Below, piece after piece: positions 22,077 to 33,049 of a DNA stretch of 64,000 nt. The position numbers were made by a program, and so were the translations under genes. The notes under the pieces were generated by a model, which had not been told where the DNA came from, did not search any database, and saw nothing but the letters and a program-made list of their open reading frames with translations. Position 1 is the stretch's first letter, and every line of letters starts with the position of its first letter. Source of the stretch: Blasia pusilla (lineage: Eukaryota > Marchantiophyta > Marchantiopsida > Blasiales); NCBI GenBank assembly GCA_050084515.1, contig CM114271.1, positions 62,124,001 through 62,188,000 of the forward strand. Reading direction: 5' to 3'.

Positions 22077-22211
22077 TGTATGTTGTGTGGTTCTGCCCGT
22101 GGTGCCGCCACGATGCTAGTCTGTGATGGGTGTTCGAGAGGATGGCATATGGCATGTTTGACGCCACCTCTCACTAGGGTTCCTCAGGGACGATGGATGT
22201 GTCCCAGATGT
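22077..22211 (+). pseudogene. PHD finger at the integrase C-terminus
   Basis: In the frame of the integrase tail, the last 48 residues form a complete C4HC3 PHD finger: C-x2-C (22077-22088), CDGC, then RGWHMACLTPPL, and a final C-x2-C (CPRC, ending 22211), followed by Thr and a stop at 22215. The CDGC...WH..CL.PPL...P.G.W.CP.C pattern belongs to the AIRE/KDM5 PHD1-like group, many of which bind the unmodified histone H3 tail. Gypsy elements of the chromovirus type have a chromodomain at this position. The module is uninterrupted in this copy. Confidence 0.9.
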
Positions 22212-22217
22212 ACATAG

Positions 22218-23685
22218 AGAAGGTAGTTCGACATTCCGACTTGTGTTTATGACATGGATGACAAGGAGGCGACTAACGATGGGGCCACATGAGCACCCGG
22301 CCTTCTTGCTCTTAGCATCCGAGAGATGTATGTCATGATAGGTAGGGATAGATGGCTATCTGGAGTTAGAGGGACCTAACCACCAGCTAGGGGGGCGATT
22401 GGAGATATTTTGGTACTTCTTGTCTCGTTGTTTGGATGCCATGAGTTAGCATGGGATCATGCGTGTTTGTGTGTGTTCGGTGACAGCGATGTATGTTGTG
22501 TAGCGATGTGTATGCGCACGACAAGTTGGGCAGTTCAAAGTTGCTCTCTATGGATTAGCTTCCATCCCCATTGGGGTTACATATATGGTTTGTTATTTTA
22601 TTTAAATTTACATCAATTTATATCATTATTGGAGAGTGCTCTTTCATTTTTCAAATTCTTTTCATGGAGACACTTGATATCTCGGTCAACAAGATCGCTC
22701 ATCTTTTGAACCAATAGGATCCCTCGCTCGATCTTTTAATCAATAAATCATCCAAAATTGATTTTAAAATTACATAACAACTTTGAAAACTAATTAAACA
22801 TTAATCATTCGTATATGAAATCTAAAATAATGACCCCCCAACGTTTGGACTTACGGTGCATATACGTAAATCGCCGTACGACGCTTTGACCCGCCCTATT
22901 AACCAGCGCTCTGTCATGAAACTCGGCTCTTCGGAAATGTGCCACTCTTCTATCTCCCTCCGTTCCCTTCCCTTCCCTTCCGCCCTTTTTGGAAAGACAC
23001 GGTTATGATCGGATGCCGACCATTCAAATCGTCCCGGCCCTACTGTCTTCCAGATTCGCAGCCCTGCGGACTGCTGTGCGCGTGATGCCTCGACCTGTAG
23101 TTCTGCTTGAAATCGATGCTGCTGTGATTCCCAGGTTGTCGATTGCAGCTGTTCGCCCGAAGTCGTGAACACCAGTCCGACGAGCGTCGGTTTGGATAGG
23201 AGGAATCAGGAGTTTGTTTGCCACTTCGGGGGAGACGAGAGGGGTTTGATGAGTTCTTGGAAATGAGAAGGGTGAAGGGAGGAGGATGTCTGATGATGTG
23301 CATCTTCATGGGCCGCCGAATTTCGCATTGATCGTTACAGTATTGGATTGGTAGGAAAGAGAAGAATTGTTTTAGTAAACTGGAGAGAAGACGGAGAACG
23401 ATGCGGAGCACAAACGGTGTATGATTGAGTAGTGCATCGCGTCGTTGAGGCTGCCGATTCTGATTACGCACCGAGAATTGGATTGTCTGAAGTAAGCGAT
23501 GGCGGAGTTTTTTTTCGAGAGCTTGGATTGGTGCTTGGCGTTGGAAGAACAGGGGACGAATTATGGAAGTGAGCGAGTTTGTAGCGGTGCATCGATATTG
23601 CGAGAACGCTAACGCGCGAGGAGGCCGGTTGATGCAAATGAGTGGCTTGTGACTGAGTACTGCAACGACCAGGACCGAGCTAGGA
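22218..23685. other. 3' end of the gypsy element and upstream region of the DUF1218 gene
   Basis: 22218-22400 is probably the 3' untranslated region of the retrotransposon, ending at a G-rich tract. 22600-22850 is AT-rich. From about 22860 the GC content rises to about 50%; this probably holds the promoter and 5' leader of the plus-strand DUF1218 gene. Minus-strand frames here (for example 23040-23798) overlap that leader and are judged to be chance. Confidence 0.4.
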
Positions 23686-26033
23686 ATGGCAAAGTGCAAT
23701 TGGGCCGTCGTTCTTCTGATTCTGATATGCGATTTGGTCGCATTTGGTCTGGCCATTGGATCTGAGCAGCATAGGAGCACGGTGCGTTTCACTAGCACCG
23801 GAAGCCCTTCACATTTTGTTCACCGACTCAATCAAGGAACAAGTGGTTTGTAAGGGATGAAGCACCGAAGCGGTTCGCCAAATCACCCAAGTAGATGTCG
23901 TTCAATCCATAGTCCAATCCAACATCCCGTCAATCCGCAAATGCCCTTATCGATGATCGACCTCCTCCGTAGAACTGATGAATGGCAGACTTGTCTGAAT
24001 GACCGCCCTATTCCAGCGCAGATAGAACAGACCTATGAGGAGTTTCACCTGTCATCTTGGAGCATATGGTTCCTCCCAAAGTCCTGTCCGGGCGTGCAGG
24101 CCGACGTACGAAGTCGGAGCCAGTTTCTTGGATGGTATATCTGTAAATTTGGGTCATGTTTGTGATGATCAAATGGGAGCGCTATTAAAACTCTTGTACA
24201 ATATGGGAACAAGGTCTTGCTGCAAAATTGAAGCTTCCAATAGCAAACTTTTCTCACTGGAACTGAAAAGAACGTTCATCAAGAATCTGGCGCCTCTGTT
24301 ACTCATAAGCGTAGCCTGCTCGGATCCACATTCGATTGTACCACAGCTCTAGAAAGCGCCTAAAGACGTAGACAGCTTCAGCATTGCACTTGCATCCGCA
24401 TCCAGCCAAATCCGGTGCTTATGAGGTGTATTGGCGAGCGTTGCACAGTTGATAAATGAATATCATCACTTTCTCTGACCATAATTGGCAGTGGATTGGT
24501 CTTCCACAGTTCGCATCCCTCTGAGTGTAGGTCAACACATATGCAGAGCCACGCTGCGCAAATCAGCATTCCTATGCTCAGAGGCTTCACGTAGATTCTT
24601 CTTCGCCCTTACAGATGCGCAAGACCATGTGTATAGAGCCTGGAACCATGCGCTCGCAAAGACTAAACGAGTAGAGAAAAGAACCCGTCTGGTTAGCAGA
24701 ACACCGATCATCAGGCCTTCTTCGGGTACAACTCGAGGGAATCTGGACGCATTAGTCTTACATGATCGCCTTCGCATTCAAATCCTGTGCAGCAGAGTCG
24801 GTACGGTTGCATGTTTGTACGCTATAGTCGCTACACGGGAATCCATGTCTATTTGTCGACGTCGGTGTAGACATTTCTTCATATTTCTTTCAGTTGATTC
24901 CTGCATTCATAAGAATTTCAAGAGGTAGGCTTGAAATTGCGGAGCACCGAATGCTCAAACTGCACCACCGCTGTTGTTATTGCAGGCGACGGTTGAATAC
25001 AACACTATTGGAGCGTATTACTACTGCGATTACACCACCGACATGTCCTCTGCTTTGGGAGCCGGCGGATTTGTCGCTCTCCTCGTGGGTCACCTGGTCG
25101 TCATGGGCGTCACAAAGTGTATGTGTTGTGCGAAAGCTGAATTGTCGGCCATTCACGGTGGCACCAAGGCCTGCATGGTCATCTGTTGTCTCTTTGTCTG
25201 GTAAGGACTTCCTCTCGTCACTGTGAATTCTGAATTGCATCATCAAGGTGTTCACATGCTCACTCGATCTGGATAAACCAAGTATGATCATCCCTCGGAG
25301 GGTCCCTAGTTCTCGGACTCGAGCACATGTACAAGTATTGAGTTCCCTTCCACAAGTATTGTTAGTCTGTGTGGTGATGTAAGCTGAAAATCGTGGACTC
25401 TAAAACCCTCCAACCCTGGAAGTTTCGGGGAAATCCTCTGGATTAGGTTGTGAACTTCTCGGTTCTCTGGTCGATGAATTATGTCAGTGGAGACATGGGC
25501 GTAGGCAGCGAGGTCACACATTTTTCCGGTAGTTTAGTTCGGCATTCCCTTACGGAGGTTCCAAATCAAGAAGGGCAGTTGGGCTTTATTCCGCATGGAT
25601 TGAGGCGATCAATCCAGAGTACATGCGCAATCGAAAAGGTTTACAGACTCTCAAGCTCTGGAGTTCTTTGGTTGTCTGGATTGATGGGAGTTGTGATGTT
25701 GAGGCTTAAAGTGATGAATGGCAACGCAGGCTTTGCTGGTTCGTTTCAAGCGTCTGCTTCCTGGCGGGAGCGAACCGAAATTCAGTGCACACGAAAACGA
25801 AGTCATTTGACATAAAGAACATTCCCATCACTTGTGAGATAATGCGCAAGGGAACTTTCGGAGCAGCAGCGGCGTTCGCATTCTTGCACATCATTTTTTC
25901 CGAGGTTTACTACCTGTTGATGTGCAGAACCCCTCCCGTTTCAGGGACCAATGTAGGTTGGCAAGGACAGAGTGGCACTAGTGCGCACGGAGGATCGTCT
26001 TTCCCGCCCCAGCAATCTCCTTACGCCCTGTAG
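23686..26033 (+). CDS. DUF1218 four-transmembrane protein, three exons
   Basis: Exons are 23686-23781, 24986-25200 and 25730-26033, joined by GT-AG introns of 1204 and 529 bases. Together they make 615 bases coding for 204 residues. The first exon gives a Met followed by the hydrophobic segment LLILICDLVAFGLAIGSEQ and HRST. The second starts ATVEYN and holds YYYCDYTTDM, a membrane segment and KCMCC. The third gives CWFVSSVCFLAGANRNS, ITCEIMRKGTFGAAAAF and a Ser/Pro/Gln tail ending YAL. This is the plant-specific DUF1218 pattern (signal-like first segment, three more membrane spans, conserved cysteines, C-E-x-x-R-K-G before the last span). Arabidopsis relatives include DEAL/DESIGUAL proteins (leaf symmetry) and MWL proteins (wall lignin), located in the endoplasmic reticulum or plasma membrane. 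All phases match (0, then 2). The gene looks intact. Confidence 0.9.
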
Positions 26034-26504
26034 GTTTAGCTATTCCTTGCTCTTGACCGCCTTGGCCATCTAAGCGACATCTCTCAGTCTATGGTTCCAT
26101 TGCCGTGCTTCTCATTAGGATTGTGTGCCGTTAATATCGCCGACTGAACACGTTGGTGGTCCAATCCAGTTCGCCTGGAAAGCACTGTCTGCTCCACCCA
26201 ACAAAGCTCTGGACGGAAAAGAAACATGGACTAATGCCTCGAGTTTTTAGTGAGCAGCATAAAAACTCTTAGAAGTTTCCTTAAGTGGAGCGCTGTGTGC
26301 GCTGCACTCTGACTTCGCATCCTCTTCCGGGAGGTTTAAGCTTTTGAGCGTATTATTCTACCCGTCCTGCTGCCATCAGCTCCTGGCGGATGGACGGACG
26401 TTCATGTGGACAGCGCTGTCTATATCCCCATCTCATTAACGATGCTAGCATTCGATGTTCTTCCGCTGGCCGTCAGCTGAATGAATCGCACGAGTCCCGC
26501 AATG

Positions 26505-26609
26505 GAGCTTGAAACATTGCTAGTAGTCTCAAGCTAGCAATGAAGCTAGATCGGAACATTGCTAGCAGTTTCAAGCTAGCAATGAAACTACTAGCAATGT
26601 TTCAGGCTC
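26505..26609. repeat. Strong imperfect palindrome with nested repeats
   Basis: The 22-base arm at 26505-26526 (GAAACATTGCTAGTAG is its inner 16 bases) is the reverse complement of 26588-26609 with one mismatch. The loop of about 60 bases contains further copies of AGCTAGCAATG in both orientations (26530, 26558, 26573), so smaller hairpins can form inside. It lies about 470 bases after the DUF1218 stop codon. It may be a miniature inverted-repeat element or a hairpin transcript. Confidence 0.85.
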
Positions 26610-28440
26610 TGCGCTCTTCCCAGCGTAAGCTCGCCTGTCAGAGCTGATGTCTCGTCTGCGCACACGAATCCACGTTCGTGTAATCTGATCTGTTTTGAGT
26701 TGGTGTGATCTCTGAAATCTGTCTTACCTATTAGAGCCGGACGGTAATGTGAGAGCTGCCAACGTACCGTTCTATACCGACAGCAGAAGAATTCTCCGAT
26801 GCATTCCCTTCCACAACGGATGAGGACAATTCTGGAAGTTTGAGTCATGATCCTTGCGGCAACTTGGGACGTACAAAAGCTTGAGGTTCCGCAAGTCGTG
26901 AATGGTGATACTGTGGGAAATATCGGATGGGGAATTGCGTAAAGGCTAGTATAATAGTACTTCCACGAGTCTCTAGACATCTACTCTATGCCCGACGACT
27001 CATTACCACTTCCCACGCTAGAAATGATTGTCCACATCGATGTTTACATAATATAGGCCACCTTCCAAGGATCACGCCACCTTTCCCCTCTGCACTTCGG
27101 GCGATCAAACGAACAAAGATCGCTTTACGCATTCAAAGTAGGATCTCCTATAGGAGAGCCTCCTACTTTTAAGCCATAGAAGCTTCCGTACAGGGCCAAT
27201 AGCGGGTACTTTTCCTCATATGCTCTTCAATCCAGTCCGCGTTTCCCTTGGTCTTTTGCGCTGGATGTTGCCAATCCAGCTGATTCGCCGCTGACACCGC
27301 CAACGCAGCGCCTACTCATGTCGAGATCGACTAGGTTCACCACGAGAAAACTGGTGGCAGCCTGCGAGCACGATACTGGTTTTGTCCGTGAGTCTAGACC
27401 ATTGGCGATTGAAGCTGCTAGTTACGAATCAAAACTAGCGAGAGAAGACGGAAAGAAGAAGTTTATCGAACACGCATCATAAGTTGGTCAGTCCGGTGAA
27501 TTCGATTGCACGAGGCACAGCACTCCGCCCCATGAAGTAGGGAGACGAACCGGGCCTGGCTCGAGAAACGAGTGGAAAAGGGTAAAGCTCAGAGTTCAAA
27601 GTTTGAAGTGCAGTGTAATACCAACTGCGTGAACGTGAACTCAGACAGCACATAAACCTCATTTACCTCCTCATAAAACTCTGAACGTTGAGCTTTACCC
27701 TTTAAAGCCCTAGCTCCACCGTCGGTTCCCCTCCATGAGTTCTAACGGTGGCTCTGGAAGGCCTTGTGTTGATGTGAATATATCAAGTACTTTCTCCAGC
27801 ATATAGCGAAAAATGAGCACGTCATGATCCATATGCGTTTAGGGTCCAAGAAGAAAAGCTAGATGTCATCACGAGGCTTTCATAACTCCGACGAAATCCA
27901 TAACTTTTAGGGGACGAGTTGAAGTGGGAGCTTATGCTCACTAGCTAAAGTTCCATTCAAGGCAACTCGCTTGCCTACCTGCAAACAACGAATTCCCACC
28001 AGCCCCCTGACATCTTTCTCATGTAAAAATAAAGAGTAGTAAAAACGGCACACCCGGCCTTAAACTCCACTCCTCAATCTACATCGGCATATCGAGCCTC
28101 GTCCACCCTGTGCTATCAAGGAATCCGGACGCTAGCACCCTAGTCCTAGCTCACACACATACAAGGGAGGTGCCCGTAATAATATAGACGTGTACAATAA
28201 ACGAAATGGGGGAAACCCATGTGTAAACACTAATCACACTTTTAACGAATGGAATAATTCTGCTTTTTCTTCAGCGCGAGTCACGTTCTAATTTTTCCAT
28301 TACTTCTCAAATCCTCTACAGGTGCACCCAAAAACTTACACTCCAAAATGTTAAAAGTGCACCAAATTCAAACTACTCCATTTCTTTCCTCTTCTCATAT
28401 CGCCGTCCGAACCTTCTAAATACAAATTTCTCATCAAAAT
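26610..28440. other. Intergenic region
   Basis: No recognised gene. A minus-strand frame at 26591-26980 (129 codons) and short plus-strand frames have no family resemblance. Composition falls from about 48% GC to about 40% towards the right. Confidence 0.35.
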
Positions 28441-28445
28441 TCTCT

Positions 28446-28627
28446 TCTATATATTATCATTGGAGGGTGTCATTTTGATTTGCAAATGCTTTTTATCGGC
28501 AGCAAGAAAATGTTTTCTATTATGGGACAGCAAAAAATGTTTCCTTCTCTACGGGCACAAAGAAAAAGATTTTGTGTGAACATGATTAATCCCTTCACTC
28601 CTGTGCATGGCACGGGCTACCCACTAG
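28446..28627 (+). mobile_element. Short non-autonomous Helitron
   Basis: The left end reads TCTATATATTATCATTGG followed by AGGGTGTC, the usual 5' start of short plant Helitrons. The right end has an imperfect hairpin (CTGTGC-atg-GCACGGG, about 28600-28615), then CTAG at 28624-28627 followed by T, the standard 3' end and insertion site. It has no coding capacity. A second left-end-like sequence (TCTATATAATTTGAAG) starts directly after it at 28629, with another GCACGGG-containing right end near 28800-28816, suggesting two elements head to tail. Confidence 0.7.
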
Positions 28628-28816
28628 TCTATATAATTTGAAGATGGGGTTTGAGAAATCTTCCTCATGTGTGACACCGTCTTCTAAAGGTTTTTAAGAT
28701 GTTTACGCATGTCATTTTAAGAAAATAAGTTCAATTACGAGGAGATAATTAAATGAAGAAGGGAAAAGAAATTTAAAGTTTGAAGAACATCCATAGCACG
28801 GGCAACCCTCTACTTG

Positions 28817-29604
28817 TCTTATAAGACCATCATATCTATCTTCTTCAAGTCCCCTCCTCTCCTTATGACACTCGGCATTTTCAGCCAACGGCCTTGCCTA
28901 ATGAGTGAATAGGAGTTGCTTCAAAGTGATACTTAGACAATGTTGAGAATTGGTTATTATCTTAGATGATAATTTAAATTCGGGCATCCTAGGGGCCTAC
29001 TAGAATAGAATTACTGTTTTCTATCTCCCTCGAAAATATTTTTGTTCACTTAATTGGGATCATAAAGAGAGATTCTTCATGGGAGTAACACTTAAACCAT
29101 ACGCCATCCACTACGGATCCTTATTAGTTCTTTATTAAGCGACGAGATCAAAACTCGGAAAACTCTCTAGTAGAGATGCGAGGTTCGAGGTAAGTGATGC
29201 CCATATTTGTTGAAGGATATGTTATTTGTGGCTTCACTATAAAAGCTACTAGTTTATATTATGGGTTTATACTACCTCTCATAACTAATTCTCACAATCC
29301 TCAAATGTCATTTTAAATTGATTCCAAATAATCTTGTTAGTTAAAAAAAGAGCAAGTCACTAATTCTCACAATCTTCCAATATCATTTTAAATTGATTCC
29401 AAATAATCTTACTAGTTTGGAAAGCAAGCTATCCCATTGGTTTGAAAAAAGAACAATCCAATTGACCGAAAAGGTCAAATGTCAAGTGGAGAAGAATTTA
29501 CAAAATAATAATATAAAAATTACATAGTAATCTAAATACATGCTTTACTGTCCAATCAAAACATACATTCTACCCTCTCCCAAAAGTACAAGACGATATT
29601 CCCC
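28817..29604. other. AT-rich intergenic region
   Basis: No gene recognised. A short internal direct repeat is present: the phrase with TCATTTTAAATTGATTCC and AAATAATCTT occurs near 29310-29335 and again near 29388-29412. Confidence 0.4.
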
Positions 29605-30191
29605 GTGACAACCGACACCGAGAAGACCCAGACAGAACAGATTTTGCTGCAAGACTCAAACTCGTTCCCCTGTGTTCGAGCTCTGCTGGTGGAGCACTCG
29701 GTTCGCAAAGTTAGCACGGCTTACTTCTTGCGAGGTGTGGGAGGAACAGCAGGGAAAGGTGGCGTGCACCCTTTCTGCCTGCAATGCGTGAGGCTACCTG
29801 GAGGGAGTAGGGACAAGTTTCGGGGACGAATTCAGATGCAGAAGTTGAGTTACGGTCATGACTCCGGTAGAAACCTTGCGTTCCATGGGGTATCGTACGG
29901 GGAGACAAACCACGAGAGAATCTCGCACAAGAGTCTCGAAGAAAGGTTAAAAGCGGGAAGGTTGAGAGTAGCTCGGTCCTTCTGATGAGCAGGACAGCTC
30001 TGCTGGAAGTACATGTCGCGCTAGGCATGAAACACCTGCGGAGAGCGGATATTTGTCTAGGCAGCGGAGGATGCCAGGGATTGGACATGTCGATACGGAC
30101 TTCCGCGTGCTGTAGCGGAGGTGAGGTGCTTTACGACTTGGAGATCAAGCACGTAAAGGGCGGCCATTGCCATCGCTCATACACGCTATGA
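29605..30191 (+). other. Two overlapping unrecognised open frames in a GC-rich pocket
   Basis: Frames at 29605-29985 (126 codons) and 29985-30191 (68 codons) meet at an ATGA overlap. GC here is about 53%, well above the AT-rich left flank. The second has several cysteines (ICLGSGGCQG, TSACCSGG). I recognise neither and cannot say that either is translated. Minus-strand frames of similar length overlap them. Confidence 0.2.
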
Positions 30192-31215
30192 AGATCACAA
30201 CAATGCACACGGGGCTGATCGTGTCGTGAGTCGCCGCACAGGAATTGGGGAAGGCTGTTGGGCTTCTACGCGTTGGGGCGTGCATGCCATGATGACGTCG
30301 TGTGGAGACATGATCCCAGAGGACAGGGAAGGGCACTGTGATAGCGAACTCTTTATCGTCTTTCCAGAGCAGGTGCATCTGGAGAAAGCCCACTTCCCTT
30401 GTCTCAGTGTACAAGACTGTACTGTGGAAGAAGCCTGTGGCTCTGTTCAATCCTGCCTCCTGGCCGATCCACGAACGCAGAGTTTTTGAGTCACTTTCCC
30501 TTGAGATGCCTCATCAGACATGTGTGCCTCGATTGCGAGGGACGGATGGGTGGGACGGGTCGGGTCGGGTTGGTGTACTGCAGCTATGGGGCTAGAGTTA
30601 CATAAAGAATGCTGAACCCGAGAGTGATCTTGAACATTCCGCATCTCGTCCGGAAACCCTAACGCGGAAGATCCACAGCTAGGTCCTGTGGGTTGGGAGC
30701 TGACACCATAGGCGTAATACCAGTTCTGTAGACCAGAGAATCCGAGGATTGCATGTAGCATCGACGACAACCAGAATGGGTAGAGGTACTTGATTGGGTG
30801 AAGATGAAAGAAACTACCGAGGGCTGAGCTGCACGCCTACAACCATAGCCCCCCGACAAAGCAGAATTTGAGGTGATCACCATCGAACAGATATCCCACC
30901 ATTCACTACGGGTATTCAGACCAATGCCATTATACTTCATGATAGAACTCGTTATATAACATTTGCGGATGCTGGCACCCGAGAAGGTATATAAGCCCAA
31001 GTAACGAAGCGAATTTGCATGTTACAAAAATGACTGCCGTCCCTCAGGGAAATCCCCATCGAGACAAACAGATGGACCGTAGAAGTTCCTAAACTAGAGA
31101 AGGCATTCCTGTTTGCGCTGACGCCTGGACCGCAACCCGGGAGATACAGGCGGATGGAATGTAGGGTTTCATGACGTAGAGGGGCATCCCTTTGTATGCT
31201 GGGGTCTCACATGAT
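30192..31215. other. Region downstream of the RPS15A gene
   Basis: The right part should hold the 3' untranslated region of the minus-strand RPS15A gene. The rest holds only short frames without family resemblance. Confidence 0.35.
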
Positions 31216-32053
<838 letters not shown>

Positions 32054-32058
32054 AGTGA

Positions 32059-32220
32059 CCTAATATCAGCGCTGAGATTCCGACGGCTTTTCTCAAACGC
32101 CGAGACTTCAAGCTCCTACACACGGCCCAGCGCGTCGTGCATCGATCGGATTCGTTCAATTGATCCACTTTATCGCGCGTATGACAACCAAAGGCGACGG
32201 AGATTGGGTTGAATCTCTAC
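32059..32220 (-). other. Probable intron in the 5' leader of RPS15A
   Basis: Six bases before the start codon the minus strand reads TATTAG|GTCACTATG, a plausible acceptor (AG at 32061-32060). Upstream, GCGAG|GTAGAGAT offers a donor (GT at 32220-32219). Leader introns are common in plant ribosomal protein genes. This is inferred from splice sites only. Confidence 0.55.
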
Positions 32221-32329
32221 CTCGCAGCAGATGCAGCAGCAGTGTCGAATTCGGGCGGGTGCGAGCGGTAGCAGAGCTGCTGGGGTGAGTGAAAGAGATT
32301 TCCTGAGACCAGGAGCGCTGTTTTGTCAT

Positions 32330-32355
32330 TAGGGTTTCGCTCGGATCTAGGGTTT
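32330..32355 (-). promoter_or_regulatory. Two telo-boxes in the RPS15A promoter
   Basis: AAACCCTA occurs twice on the coding strand (plus-strand TAGGGTTT at 32330-32337 and 32348-32355), ten bases apart. Telo-boxes near the transcription start are typical of plant ribosomal protein and other translation genes, where they work with site II elements for growth-linked expression. Confidence 0.85.
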
Positions 32356-32399
32356 CCTTCCGCACCCGCGTTCCTTGCGAAGAAGCAGAAGGGCAGTGT

Positions 32400-32849
32400 A
32401 CACGACGAATAATGACGGGTTCGCTTGTTGCATCGGGAATAATGTTATTTAGAGAGTTTTTTTAAGGTTTTCTTCATGAGCGTTTGCAATTTTATTATTA
32501 CGTTGTCTAAGGGACTTTTAGTAGTTTTACAAGGTGCATTGCGGTTATAGGTGAAGGGAAGGGGATTAATCGTGTTCCACAAACTTCTTTTCTTGTTGTC
32601 CGGAAATGAAAAATATTTTCTTGTTGTTAATACAGGGAGAAAAAAAAATGTGTTGTCTAATTGTCGCATGTCAAGTAAAGAGATGTTTGTAAATTAAAAA
32701 AATATTCATCCATAAAAATATAAATAATTTTTTATTCAATTTTGTATGGAAGATACTCGTGAGAACTCTTATTGGGAAACCATAATAGAATCGTAGTGAA
32801 GACCGAAAAAGGGCATCTAAGACAACAAACTAGTGCGGTGGCCCAATAA
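32400..32849. other. AT-rich upstream region of RPS15A
   Basis: No gene is recognised beyond the promoter just to the left. The region is AT-rich with a poly(A) run near 32639-32648. Confidence 0.4.
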
Positions 32850-33048
32850 TATTATATTGTTACATTATGGGAGAGTGTCCTTATAGGGGGTCCCATCCCT
32901 CCGATGACAATGCCTTTTTTGGCTTGTAGTTAATTGACATGTGTTGCTCCTTCCTTGCAAGCCGAAACATGTAAGCTCCTCTGCAACACCTCAACTTTTT
33001 TGTTCTTGGGCTAATCTTTCACCGGTGCACAGCACGGGCACCGGCTAG
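32850..33048 (+). mobile_element. Short non-autonomous Helitron (3' end clear)
   Basis: A perfect 7-bp hairpin CCGGTGC (33022-33028) / GCACCGG (33038-33044) is followed directly by CTAG (33045-33048) and T. The left part contains TATTGTTACATTATGGG and AGAGTGTCC near 32850-32880, like the start of related short Helitrons, but the exact TC end is not seen. Confidence 0.6.
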
Positions 33049-33049
33049 T

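Larger units (their letters stand above)
14900..22400 (+). mobile_element. Degenerate Ty3/gypsy-type element carrying a DNA methyltransferase and a PHD finger
   Basis: Plus-strand protein pieces follow the order gag (about 15056-16200), retropepsin (about 16930-17290), C5-cytosine DNA methyltransferase (about 17900-18840), reverse transcriptase (about 19180-19980), RNase H (about 20230-20610), integrase (about 20970-22060) and a C-terminal PHD finger (22077-22211). RT before RNase H before integrase is the Ty3/gypsy order. Many single-base indels and stops break all parts, so this copy is inactive. A G-rich tract at 22389-22396 (AGGGGGGC) could be the polypurine tract. No LTR pair or primer-binding site was found. 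Composition is clearly more GC-rich than the flanks. The methyltransferase between protease and RT and the PHD finger are not standard parts of this class. Confidence 0.82.

Noticed and set aside
23040-23798. Minus-strand open frame of 252 codons
   Set aside because: It lies opposite the first exon and leader of the DUF1218 gene and has no family-like pattern. The plus strand explains the region.
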